8,484 nucleotides of DNA from an uncultured Methylobacter sp. (GCA_903831545.1 CAIKYI010000598.1:1-8484); one strand, 5' to 3'; shown: positions 1 through 6,482, counted from the stretch's first letter. Translations and numbers: made by a program. Notes: a model not told the origin generated them from the sequence alone.

Positions 1-322
1 AAGCTGCGGCAATGGCGGGCTCAATTTTTTGGAATATGTTTTTGACGGGTTGCCCCAACTCTTGCTCAAGCAGGGACAGCATCGGTTTTAACGGCAAGGG
101 CTCAATACCTGCAACCAGTTCCTGAAAGGGTGTTGAGCCGTCATTGCCTGCAAACAGCTGACCGACTTTCATGCCAATGCCGCGTGCATCGGCAAACAAT
201 ACTGCCAACGCCTGTTTGGCGAGTAAGCGTTCGGTTTCATTTTGTGTCCGCTGAACAGTTTTAACGGCTTGTCCGATGCGTAAAAGCTGTAAAGCGCGTT
301 TTGCTATCTGAAGTAGAGTCAT
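1..322 (-). CDS. ABC1/AarF/UbiB-family atypical protein kinase, N-terminal part (cut by window edge)
   Basis: The frame opens with ATG at 320-322 and stays open to the left edge, giving 107 residues of an unfinished protein. The visible part carries the family's KxGQ signature: the stretch ARGIGMKVGQLFAG lies around residues 48-61. Further on, a segment reading LSLLEQELGQPVKNIF and then IEPAIAAA aligns with the region just before the ABC1 AAASIGQ nucleotide-loop motif; the window stops exactly there. ABC1 proteins are atypical kinase-like ATPases. UbiB/COQ8 members support ubiquinone synthesis, while other members have unknown substrates. No kinase core is visible, so the subgroup cannot be fixed. 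An in-frame TAA lies three codons upstream of the ATG, which supports this start, although no clear Shine-Dalgarno sequence is seen. The gene begins 49 bp after mtaB on the same strand, so cotranscription is plausible. Confidence 0.8.
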   Translation of the reverse strand, partial: MTLLQIAKRALQLLRIGQAVKTVQRTQNETERLLAKQALAVLFADARGIGMKVGQLFAGNDGSTPFQELVAGIEPLPLKPMLSLLEQELGQPVKNIFQKIEPAIAAA

Positions 323-371
323 GTTGTTTTAGAAGCATTATTCATTACGTAGACTCACAGCGAACAAAAAC

Positions 372-1661
372 TTAGTCCAAAATTTCACCAACCACACAAC
401 TTTCATCGACGGCAGTTACCCGGCAATTCAAGGTCTGATTTTCGACAGAAACAGCCTTATCAATCACACAACCCACACGAAGATAATTGGGGGTATAACC
501 AAATACCCGCTGTTTGCCGTCTTCCAAGGCTTCGCTATATCCTTCCCATAACACCTTAAATTCCGTGCCTATATTATCGGCAAAAAACTTTAGCTTCATT
601 TGCTCGGCCAAGTCATGCAATTGTTTACTGCGCTGTTTTTTGAGGTCGTTAGTTAATTGATCAGGCAAACCTGCGGCTTTGGTGCCTGCCCGACTGGAAT
701 ATGTAAAGATATGAATATGACCGAAACCGGTTTGTTTGATAAAGTCAAAACTGTCCTGCCACTCTTGCTCAGTCTCGCCGGGAAAACCGACAATAATATC
801 GGTGGTGACGTTAAAGTCGGGAATTTGTGCCCGCAGCTTTTGAACAATAGTCGCAAACTCTTCAGTTTTACAACGTCTTGCCATGCGCCTCAGCACCGTA
901 TCGGAACCGCTTTGCAAGGGCAAATGCAGATGCGGCATCAAACGCGGGTTATAAAATAGCTCAAAAAAGTCTTCGGGCAATTCCCAGGGTTCCAACGAAC
1001 CTAATCTAAGACGCGGAATGTCGGTTTTTGCCAAAATGGCTTTAATCAAATCCGACAAGTTGTTGCCCAGATCACTGCCATAACCGCCCAAATGCACGCC
1101 GGTCAAAATCACTTCCGTGATGCCTTGTTGATGTAACGCGTTAATTTCCTCAATAACCGCCTGCACCGGGCGACTGCTTTCTTCGCCGCGCGCCACGGTA
1201 ACGATGCAAAAGGTACAGCGATATCGGCAACCGTCTTGAACTTTTACGAAAGCACGTTGCCTGCCACGCGTGAACAGCGATATTTCTCCTGGTTCTGTGG
1301 AAAGCGCCGGCATACTGTCCATGTTCAATTCTGCAAGGGTTTTTTCGACCAGCTGATCTTTGTCCTTATTGCTGACTATCAAGTCAACACCCAATAAAGC
1401 CGAAGCTTCCTCTTCATTTAAAGTCGCATAGCAACCACTGACCACCAGTTTTGCGTGCGGATTATCGCGATGAATTCGGCGTATCAACTGGCGTGATTTT
1501 CTGGCGGCATCCTGGGTAACGGCACAGGAGTTAAGCACGATAAGATTGGCCGCTTCTGTTTGCGTGGTAATCTGATGACCAAATTTTTGAAAAGCCTGTG
1601 CCCAGGTTTCCAATTCGGCTTCGTTAAGACGGCAACCGAGGGTTTTAAGATGAACTTTCAT
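372..1661 (-). CDS. mtaB: tRNA (N6-L-threonylcarbamoyladenosine(37)-C2)-methylthiotransferase MtaB
   Basis: This 429-residue protein has the complete architecture of the methylthiotransferase family. The N-terminal UPF0004 domain (about residues 3-100) shows the TLGCRLNEAE motif and cysteines C10, C46 (NSCAVT) and C77 (SGCYA), which hold the auxiliary [4Fe-4S] cluster in this family. The radical SAM domain (about 135-360) has the CxxxCxxC motif at C145, C149 and C152. A C-terminal TRAM RNA-binding domain spans about 365-428. The TLGCRLNE opening and the ARG-containing stretch after the radical SAM cysteines point to MtaB rather than to MiaB or RimO. MtaB converts t6A to ms2t6A at position 37 of ANN-decoding tRNAs. 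Length is normal for the family. The ATG start matches the usual family N-terminus, but no Shine-Dalgarno sequence is visible in the AT-rich leader. The gene lies 49 bp upstream of the ABC1-family gene and downstream of the REP doublet at 1713-1775. Confidence 0.93.
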   Translation of the reverse strand: MKVHLKTLGCRLNEAELETWAQAFQKFGHQITTQTEAANLIVLNSCAVTQDAARKSRQLIRRIHRDNPHAKLVVSGCYATLNEEEASALLGVDLIVSNKDKDQLVEKTLAELNMDSMPALSTEPGEISLFTRGRQRAFVKVQDGCRYRCTFCIVTVARGEESSRPVQAVIEEINALHQQGITEVILTGVHLGGYGSDLGNNLSDLIKAILAKTDIPRLRLGSLEPWELPEDFFELFYNPRLMPHLHLPLQSGSDTVLRRMARRCKTEEFATIVQKLRAQIPDFNVTTDIIVGFPGETEQEWQDSFDFIKQTGFGHIHIFTYSSRAGTKAAGLPDQLTNDLKKQRSKQLHDLAEQMKLKFFADNIGTEFKVLWEGYSEALEDGKQRVFGYTPNYLRVGCVIDKAVSVENQTLNCRVTAVDESCVVGEILD

Positions 1662-1712
1662 TAATAATTAAATAATAAAGACTAAAAATAGAACGAGGAA
1701 AATGGGCATTTC

Positions 1713-1775
1713 TGTGGGAGCGACGCCTAGGTCGCGATTTGTGATGTTAGTCACGACGTAGGCGTCGCTCCCACA
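1713..1775. repeat. REP doublet (REPIN): two inverted GTGGGAG-headed palindromic units
   Basis: Two perfect 17-bp inverted arms, TGTGGGAGCGACGCCTA at 1713-1729 and its reverse complement at 1759-1775, enclose a 29-bp centre that itself pairs in part. Each arm extends into its own small hairpin: GCGAC at 1720-1724 pairs with GTCGC at 1731-1735, and the second unit has the equivalent GCGAC/GTCGT with one wobble. A conserved GTGGGAG head followed by a short palindrome, with two copies facing each other, is the layout of REP doublets (REPINs) known from Pseudomonas and relatives, where RAYT transposases mobilise them. The element fills most of the gap between the SpmAB-like gene and mtaB, and may act as an RNA 3'-end structure for the former. 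No RAYT gene is in the window. Genome copy number cannot be judged from here. Confidence 0.82.
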
Positions 1776-1793
1776 ACAGATTTAATCTTTGCT

Positions 1794-3023
1794 TTACCCA
1801 AAAAACCAATACGCTACAAAAATGGAAGCAACTATACCGGCAATGTCAGCTATTATCCCACAGGCTGCGGCATGGCGAATATGTTTGATGCCTACCGACC
1901 CGAAGTAAATCGCCAGCACATAAAACGTAGTTTCGCTGCTGCCTTGCACGATGGACGACAAACGTCCGGCAAACGAATCGGCACCCAGGGTTTTCATGGT
2001 GTCGATCATCATGGCTCTAGCGCCGCTGCCGCTGAACGGCTTCATTAAAGCGGTCGGCAACGCGTCGACAAAACGGTCGTCCAGCATAAAGTAATGCACC
2101 ACATAACGCGCCAGATCGGCAAGTAAATCCAGTGCGCCACTGGCCCTGAACACACCAATGGCTACCAGCATCGCGACCAGATAGGGAATAATGGTTATGG
2201 CGGTTTGAAAACCTTCTTTTGCGCCTTCTATAAAGGCATCATAAGCGTTAATTTCCTTGTGAATAGCACCAACAATAAAAGTAATTACCAGCGAAAATAA
2301 AATAAAATTGCTGATCAACGCGGATTGCTCAAGCATCTGCTGTTGGGGGAGACTTGAAAAATACCCCAGGATGCTGCCAACTATCAGCGTAAAGCCACCC
2401 AGATAAGCCATGACCACCTTATCAAGCAGGTTGATTTTTTGCACATAAGCAACGGCAAACAAGCCTGCCATGGTGCCGATATAGGTGGCGATCAGGATGG
2501 GAATGAAAACATCAGTCGGATGTGCAGCGCCCAGTTGGGCTCGATAGGTAAAAATTGTCACCGGAAACAATGTCACGCCCGAGGTATTGATTACCAAAAA
2601 CAGTATTTGCGCATTGCTGGCAGTTTCAGGATTGGGATTAAGTGTCTGCAATTCCTGCATCGCTTTAATGCCCAGAGGAGTTGCAGCATTATCCAGACCC
2701 AGTGCATTGGCGGAAATATTCATCACCATCGCGCCCAAAGCAGGATGGCCTTTGGGTACTTCAGGCATTAAACGGCTAAATAACGGTGTAAGACTTTGGG
2801 TAAGCAATAACACAAAGCCACTTTTTTCGCCAATACGCATAATGCCCAGCCATAAGGCCAGTACGCCTGTCAGACCGAGAGATATTTCAAAAGCCGATTT
2901 TGACAGGGCAAACATGGCTTCCATAATTTGCGCAAAAACCTGCTGATCGCCAAAAAAAACCAGCTTGACCAACGCGGTGCAAAAGGCGCCGAGAAAAAAA
3001 CCAATCCAAATGAAATTTAGCAC
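1794..3023 (-). CDS. SpmA-SpmB fusion-type membrane protein (nucleoside recognition / Gate domains)
   Basis: This 409-residue, strongly hydrophobic inner-membrane protein joins the two halves that Bacillus encodes separately as SpmA and SpmB. The N-terminal half carries the SpmA-like motif NISANALGLDNAATPLG (residues 102-118). The C-terminal half carries the SpmB-like motifs KPFSGSGARAMM (328-339) and QGSSETTFYVLAIYFG (360-375). Each half corresponds to a Gate (nucleoside recognition) domain, and several membrane segments are apparent by eye. SpmA/B are named for spore core dehydration in Bacillus, but fused homologues occur in many non-sporulating proteobacteria, where their substrate is unknown; transport of a nucleoside or other small molecule is only a guess. 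The start is GTG at 3021-3023: MLNFIW fits the family N-terminus and an in-frame TAA lies eight codons upstream. The out-of-frame ATG two bases upstream opens only ATG-TGC-TAA. No strong Shine-Dalgarno sequence is seen. Confidence 0.88.
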   Translation of the reverse strand: MLNFIWIGFFLGAFCTALVKLVFFGDQQVFAQIMEAMFALSKSAFEISLGLTGVLALWLGIMRIGEKSGFVLLLTQSLTPLFSRLMPEVPKGHPALGAMVMNISANALGLDNAATPLGIKAMQELQTLNPNPETASNAQILFLVINTSGVTLFPVTIFTYRAQLGAAHPTDVFIPILIATYIGTMAGLFAVAYVQKINLLDKVVMAYLGGFTLIVGSILGYFSSLPQQQMLEQSALISNFILFSLVITFIVGAIHKEINAYDAFIEGAKEGFQTAITIIPYLVAMLVAIGVFRASGALDLLADLARYVVHYFMLDDRFVDALPTALMKPFSGSGARAMMIDTMKTLGADSFAGRLSSIVQGSSETTFYVLAIYFGSVGIKHIRHAAACGIIADIAGIVASIFVAYWFFG

Positions 3024-3306
3024 ATTAAGCCAAACTGTTGGGCAACTTTAAGTATGAAAAAATAGAAATCTCCACAAATCATAGCGTTGTAATGAAGCGG
3101 CTCTTTTGGGTAATTAACCTGAAATAATCAGCCAGGATTTGGTTAAAAATAATATTTCTGCTTGAGACAGGATGTGTCGAGAAACAAGGCACAACAGATA
3201 GGGAACGATGCACCTCCATGTCATCATCCTACAGGAAGCGTTTTTACCTGGAATTATTTTTCGCAGGTGCCTTAAACCCGTGCCGATCAGGATTGGGATG
3301 TTAAGC

Positions 3307-3561
3307 CTAATCGGCTGGGTCAGCCACTATGTCACTGATAACATGTCCTGCAGCCCGACAGACAGGACAAACATGCCGCCCGTCAGGCATGAACAACCAG
3401 CCATTCAGCATAGCATTTGAAGCAGGCTCTTCACTCCATGAACGGCCGTCACATATGCGCCGACCTTTACTCCCGTCTGACCTGGGCTCACGCCGAAATT
3501 CTACGGGCTTTAAGCCGCGAGGGTTACAGATATCGCAAAAGATAATTTCTCGAATGGTCAT
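3307..3561 (-). CDS. Small Cys-pair (putative zinc-ribbon) protein of unknown function
   Basis: This 84-residue protein has the look of a genuine small gene. Two CxxC pairs frame it: C9/C12 (FCDIC) near the N-terminus and C65/C68 (VCPVC) near the C-terminus, which could bind one metal ion as a zinc ribbon. Between them are Arg-rich and Gly-rich segments, an RRICDGRSW stretch (34-42) with an extra Cys at 37, and GWLFMPDGRHVCP (54-66). The paired DGR motifs, one before a Trp and one just before the second Cys pair, look like conserved features rather than chance. I do not recognise a named family and assign no function. It stands alone between coaX and the SpmAB-like gene. A good promoter candidate lies at 3599-3628, giving a leader of about 30 nt. 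The start is ATG at 3559-3561 without a clear Shine-Dalgarno sequence. Overlapping plus-strand frames lack any motif. Confidence 0.6.
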   Translation of the reverse strand: MTIREIIFCDICNPRGLKPVEFRREPRSDGSKGRRICDGRSWSEEPASNAMLNGWLFMPDGRHVCPVCRAAGHVISDIVADPAD

Positions 3562-3598
3562 AATGGCTTTGGGCTGTAGTATTGTTGTCAGGCCACTA

Positions 3599-3628
3599 TT
3601 TATAAGGTGGCTTATGTGGTTTTTTCAA
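3599..3628 (-). promoter_or_regulatory. Candidate sigma70-type promoter for the small Cys-pair gene
   Basis: Read on the minus strand, TTGAAA (3623-3628) and TATAAA (3599-3604) are separated by 18 bp. Both hexamers are close to the sigma70 consensus. The expected transcription start, near 3592, gives a leader of about 30 nt before the ATG at 3561. No operator is evident. This is a prediction from pattern only. Confidence 0.45.
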
Positions 3629-3660
3629 TTGTAAAAAATAATAAATAGTAAATAGGCTTT

Positions 3661-3718
3661 AATGCCCGTTCTGCAGCGATAGCTAAAGTTATCGGTAAGC
3701 TGCCGTGCAATCGGCATT
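3661..3718 (-). terminator. Imperfect long hairpin directly after coaX, probable 3'-end structure
   Basis: Three nested pairings are visible: AATGCC (3661-3666) with GGCATT (3713-3718), GCAG (3673-3676) with CTGC (3700-3703), and CGATA (3677-3681) with TATCG (3690-3694), separated by internal loops. The structure begins one base beyond the coaX stop codon. On the minus strand it is followed by AT-rich sequence with a U-rich stretch only some 30 nt later, so it is not a textbook intrinsic terminator. It may instead protect the mRNA end or be an unrelated palindromic element. Confidence 0.4.
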
Positions 3719-3719
3719 T

Positions 3720-4478
3720 TCATATCTGCCCTTCCAGAACACACAACAACCCCCGTAACACCAAATCAGGATCGATAATCGACGTGACGTTAAGATGGCT
3801 TGCGATAAGCGCCGCATCACCGCCGGTTAAAATCAATTGCCTGGGTAACGGTTGCTTGGCCAGCACATGCTCAATAAAACCCACTGCCGCGATTAAGGTA
3901 CCGTTGTAAATTGCAGCTTCGGTAACATTTGCCAGCATTGCCAACGGCTCGGATGCGCAATAACCCGCAATTTCGTCTGTTTCGTTGTATAACAACGCCT
4001 CCGTTCCCTGATCCAGCGATTTTTTCATCAGTGCCAGGCCTGGGGTTATCAATCCGCCCTCATGATGCCCTCCGGCATCAATAAAATCCACAGTAATTGC
4101 AGTCCCACAATCGACGATACAAACGGGGCCATGATATTTTTGCCAGGCAGCAATTAAAGCTAACCAGCGATCAACACCCAGTTTTTGGGGTTGTGGATAA
4201 GCGTTAATCACCCCAAATGCCTGGGCCTGGGGTTTAACCAGAATAATCTCTACATCCAGCCAAAGTTCATTCACAACCGATTGCACCAGCTCAAGCAATT
4301 GATTTGCACCCACGCAGGAAATAGCAATCCGCCGTGGATGGTAAAGGCCTTTCCAAAGCCTGACCAGCTCATCGCGATTAAGCCGGTTATTGACCAGAAA
4401 CTGACCGGCCATCAGCTGCCCACCTGTCGTAACCGCCCACTTTAGACGGGAATTACCCATGTCTATCAATAAATTCAT
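3720..4478 (-). CDS. coaX: Type III pantothenate kinase CoaX
   Basis: This 252-residue enzyme would phosphorylate pantothenate with ATP, the first step of coenzyme A synthesis, in the cytosol. CoaX belongs to the ASKHA (acetate and sugar kinase/Hsc70/actin) fold and often needs a monovalent cation. The sequence shows the phosphate-binding motif DMGNSRLKW (residues 6-14), the GVDRWLAL motif (101-108), the second nucleotide motif DCGTAITVDF (123-132) and the GGLITPG loop (141-147). All are intact and the length is typical. I chose ATG at 4476-4478, giving MNLLIDMGNS, because it overlaps the birA stop as TGATG, a common coupling arrangement. A GTG one codon earlier (4479-4481) is a possible alternative. 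The one-base overlap strongly suggests co-translation with birA; the two activities are fused in one protein in some Betaproteobacteria, such as Neisseria. Confidence 0.95.
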   Translation of the reverse strand: MNLLIDMGNSRLKWAVTTGGQLMAGQFLVNNRLNRDELVRLWKGLYHPRRIAISCVGANQLLELVQSVVNELWLDVEIILVKPQAQAFGVINAYPQPQKLGVDRWLALIAAWQKYHGPVCIVDCGTAITVDFIDAGGHHEGGLITPGLALMKKSLDQGTEALLYNETDEIAGYCASEPLAMLANVTEAAIYNGTLIAAVGFIEHVLAKQPLPRQLILTGGDAALIASHLNVTSIIDPDLVLRGLLCVLEGQI

Positions 4479-5470
4479 CACGACACCGAATGATTAAAAC
4501 TCACTTCGCCGGAAGCAAACCTTTGCAAACTGCCATCCGGGCGTTCGATCAATAACATGCCATTAGCATCAATGCCTTGCACAACACCTTCAAACTGTTG
4601 CTGTCCGATAAACAACGTTGCCGCTTTGCCTGCCAGACAATCATAACTGCGCCATTCTTCAAGAAAAGCTTGAATACCGACATCTTCATATTCGGAGACA
4701 ACCGGCAGCAACTGGTTTAATAAAATCCCGGCTAACTTGTTTCTGAGCAACCGCTGACCGGTAATTTTACTTAAATCAGTCCAAGCCTGGTTTATTTGCT
4801 CGGCTTCAGCTTCGGGCATAAACAAATTCAGGCCCAGACCAATAACAGCACAGCAGGGGCCGTCTGTTTCCCCGGACACTTCAACCAGAATCCCCCCCAG
4901 CTTTTGTCCCTGACTATAAATATCATTAGGCCACTTAAGACCTATATCATTAATTTGATACTGTTTTAAAGCCCGAATTACCGCCACGCCAATTGCCAGA
5001 CTTAAGCCGGAAATGGCAGCAGGGCCCTGCTGAAACCGCCAGAGTATCGACAGATAAATATTACCGCCGTAAGGCGAAACCCACTGTCGCCCACGCCGCC
5101 CCTTACCGGCGGACTGGTACTCGGCAAAACAGACCGAACCGGTAGGTGCATCAAGCTGTGCACGTTCTACCAAATAACGATTGGTAGAATCAATTTGATC
5201 ATGAATTTCCAACGATGCAATTAAGGTGTCAACGTCAGCGCTCAACTCTTCGCGTATTTTTGCTTCCAGCAACAACTCCAGCGCCTGTTCCAGACGATAA
5301 CCTTTGCCGCTTACTGCCGAGAATTGCAAACCCCATTCGTTCAGGCCTTGCAGTTGTTTCCAGACCGCCGAACGGCTAATACCCAGTTCATCGGCCAAAT
5401 AGGTACCTGAATGAAACTCTCCGTCCGCCAAGAGCGTAAGGATTTTTTTTTGTTTTTCTGAAATATTCAC
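4478..5470 (-). CDS. birA: Bifunctional biotin--[acetyl-CoA-carboxylase] ligase / biotin operon repressor BirA
   Basis: This 330-residue protein has all three BirA domains. An N-terminal winged helix-turn-helix (about residues 5-60; TYLADELGISRSAVWKQL at 23-40) is the part that binds the bio operator in family members, so this is a class II ligase-repressor rather than a minimal ligase. The catalytic domain shows the DSTN motif (94-97), the biotinyl-AMP loop GKGRRGR (122-128), KWPND (179-183) and KLGGILVE (190-197). A C-terminal SH3-like domain follows from about residue 275. It joins biotin to the carboxyl carrier protein of acetyl-CoA carboxylase through biotinyl-5'-AMP. The start is GTG (5468-5470), 18 bp after the PilZ gene stop, with no obvious Shine-Dalgarno sequence. 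A run of nine A residues on the coding strand lies in codons 7-10. Biotin synthesis genes, its usual regulatory targets, are not in the window. Confidence 0.95.
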   Translation of the reverse strand: MNISEKQKKILTLLADGEFHSGTYLADELGISRSAVWKQLQGLNEWGLQFSAVSGKGYRLEQALELLLEAKIREELSADVDTLIASLEIHDQIDSTNRYLVERAQLDAPTGSVCFAEYQSAGKGRRGRQWVSPYGGNIYLSILWRFQQGPAAISGLSLAIGVAVIRALKQYQINDIGLKWPNDIYSQGQKLGGILVEVSGETDGPCCAVIGLGLNLFMPEAEAEQINQAWTDLSKITGQRLLRNKLAGILLNQLLPVVSEYEDVGIQAFLEEWRSYDCLAGKAATLFIGQQQFEGVVQGIDANGMLLIERPDGSLQRFASGEVSFNHSVS

Positions 5471-5488
5471 AACAGGCTTAAGATTTAG

Positions 5489-6085
5489 CTAGGCTGATTT
5501 TTTATCTCTGATTTGCTGTAACTGCTTTTTAATCACATATTTAATCAGCATTTCCCTGTCTTCTTCCTTCATATTGATAAAATCGATACCCACAAAATAA
5601 GGAAACCGGTTATCGTTGGATTGACCACTTTGACAATAAACAACCCGACCATAAGTTACTACCACGGCCATACTGGATATCAACAGCATTTTTATTTCCA
5701 GATAATCGCCCGCTTTAAGGGCAATTTCGCAATTAAAGGCGATACCGGTGGCACTGACATTAACATTACGGGTATCGTTTTCACTAACCTCAAAGCCTTG
5801 CATCATGACAGCTTGTGCAATCAGATCAATCTTGGTATCAAGTAACCTTAAGTAATCCGCCACATCCGGCAGATTTTTTTCCAACCGGTGCAACAGCAAC
5901 GCAGAATCCTGCGCTACCATTTCCAATGCGGTAGACAACGAACAACTATTTAAAATATTATCAGAGACCTGATGCGGCTTGTTGACCCGTGTTTGGTCTA
6001 TTTTTTTATAAAACAAACTGACTTCATCATCAATACGAAAAAAATCCCTTCGTTCTTCCAATTTCGCCACATTGACCTTACTCAT
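5489..6085 (-). CDS. PilZ-type protein with a helical insertion (possible c-di-GMP receptor)
   Basis: This 198-residue cytosolic protein carries both halves of the PilZ c-di-GMP signature, far apart. An RRDFFR motif (residues 12-17) sits near the N-terminus and NVSATG (109-114), matching [D/N]xSxxG, lies about 90 residues later. In ordinary PilZ domains these are about 20-30 residues apart. The stretch between (about 45-100) is rich in Leu, Ala and charged residues and looks helical. A beta-rich segment follows (about 115-170, ending YFVGIDFINM), then a charged C-terminal helix. Because both signature motifs are present, c-di-GMP binding is possible, but the target is unknown. Inserted helices also occur in the atypical tetrameric PilZ proteins of Xanthomonas, so that is an alternative. 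A good Shine-Dalgarno AGAGG (6095-6099) sits 9 nt before the ATG. The gene leads the cluster with birA, 18 bp downstream. Confidence 0.82.
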   Translation of the reverse strand: MSKVNVAKLEERRDFFRIDDEVSLFYKKIDQTRVNKPHQVSDNILNSCSLSTALEMVAQDSALLLHRLEKNLPDVADYLRLLDTKIDLIAQAVMMQGFEVSENDTRNVNVSATGIAFNCEIALKAGDYLEIKMLLISSMAVVVTYGRVVYCQSGQSNDNRFPYFVGIDFINMKEEDREMLIKYVIKKQLQQIRDKKSA

Positions 6086-6260
6086 AATCTACAACCTCTA
6101 AATGTTCTATTGCCATGATTTGCCAAATATTAACTTTGCTTTTAAAACATTCTCCATCGCTTGCGGACTGTCTCAAAATCAACTGCGCGGCCATCGTTGA
6201 TATTCTGGAATGTTTGCTTTTTACCTCAGCACTAAAAACCCCACGTCCACACTTTGAGGA

Positions 6261-6266
6261 ATTATA
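6261..6266 (-). promoter_or_regulatory. Perfect TATAAT -10 box, candidate promoter for the PilZ-birA-coaX cluster
   Basis: On the minus strand this hexamer is an exact TATAAT. No good -35 hexamer is found at 16-18 bp; the sequence there is A-rich. Use of this promoter would give a leader of roughly 170 nt before the PilZ start and might need an activator or an upstream A-tract. Intrinsic strength is uncertain. Confidence 0.35.
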
Positions 6267-6301
6267 CGTCAAACAGTTTGATTGTTTTATTTATTGGTTT
6301 A

Positions 6302-6355
6302 GGAGTAAAACAGCTTTAGCTGTTTTAAAGGCAACCGTTGAAGCTGTTGCACTCC
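6302..6355. repeat. Inverted pair of REP-like units with GGAGT heads, able to form a three-way junction
   Basis: The outer arms GGAGT (6302-6306) and ACTCC (6351-6355) are inverted copies. Directly inside them lie two hairpins: AAAACAGC (6307-6314) with GCTGTTTT (6319-6326), and GCAAC (6331-6335) with GTTGC (6346-6350), separated by four bases. When the right unit is read on the other strand, both units begin GGAGT and share AACAGCTT at the same position, so they look like diverged copies of one repeat facing each other, a REPIN-like layout. The head and body differ from the doublet at 1713-1775. Seven T residues follow on the plus strand (6358-6364), so a small transcript ending here is an alternative reading. 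Confidence 0.6.
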
Positions 6356-6436
6356 CATTTTTTTGATTTTTGTAAGAATCAATAGAGGGCGGTGATTGCG
6401 AGTCTAGCCGAACATATTCACGATTTTACACGAAGT

Positions 6437-6467
6437 CAAAGGTGGGCCTAAATCCAGCCCACCTTTG
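6437..6467 (-). terminator. Strong hairpin downstream of ppdK
   Basis: An uninterrupted 11-bp stem, CAAAGGTGGGC (6437-6447) with GCCCACCTTTG (6457-6467), closes a 9-nt loop. It begins 15 nt after the ppdK stop codon. There is no U-tract after the stem on the minus strand, so it may act as an RNA-stabilising 3' end or a Rho-assisted terminator rather than a classical intrinsic one. Confidence 0.65.
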
Positions 6468-6482
6468 TGCTCAGCCTGGAAC

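Noticed and set aside
3208..3420. 70-codon plus-strand frame near the Cys-pair gene
   Set aside because: It overlaps the Cys-pair gene on the opposite strand and shows no motif; its ending reads as a shadow of that gene.
3329..3634. 101-codon plus-strand frame antisense to the Cys-pair gene
   Set aside because: The minus-strand frame has paired CxxC and DGR motifs and a promoter; this one has neither.
6078..6272. 64-codon minus-strand frame overlapping the PilZ start by 8 bases (ATGAGTAA)
   Set aside because: It can only start with TTG at 6270-6272, its third and fourth codons are the TATAAT box, and no motif or Shine-Dalgarno sequence is seen. An internal ATG at 6192-6194 would give only 38 residues. 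A coupled leader peptide cannot be excluded but is not supported.
6302..6364. Small plus-strand RNA with an intrinsic terminator
   Set aside because: The T-run after the outer stem would fit, but no plus-strand promoter is apparent and the two halves align as inverted repeat units, so a REP-like element explains it better.
6115..6366. 83-codon plus-strand frame in the spacer between the PilZ gene and ppdK
   Set aside because: It runs through the REP-like pair, has no family resemblance and no ribosome binding site, and opposes the direction of all real genes.
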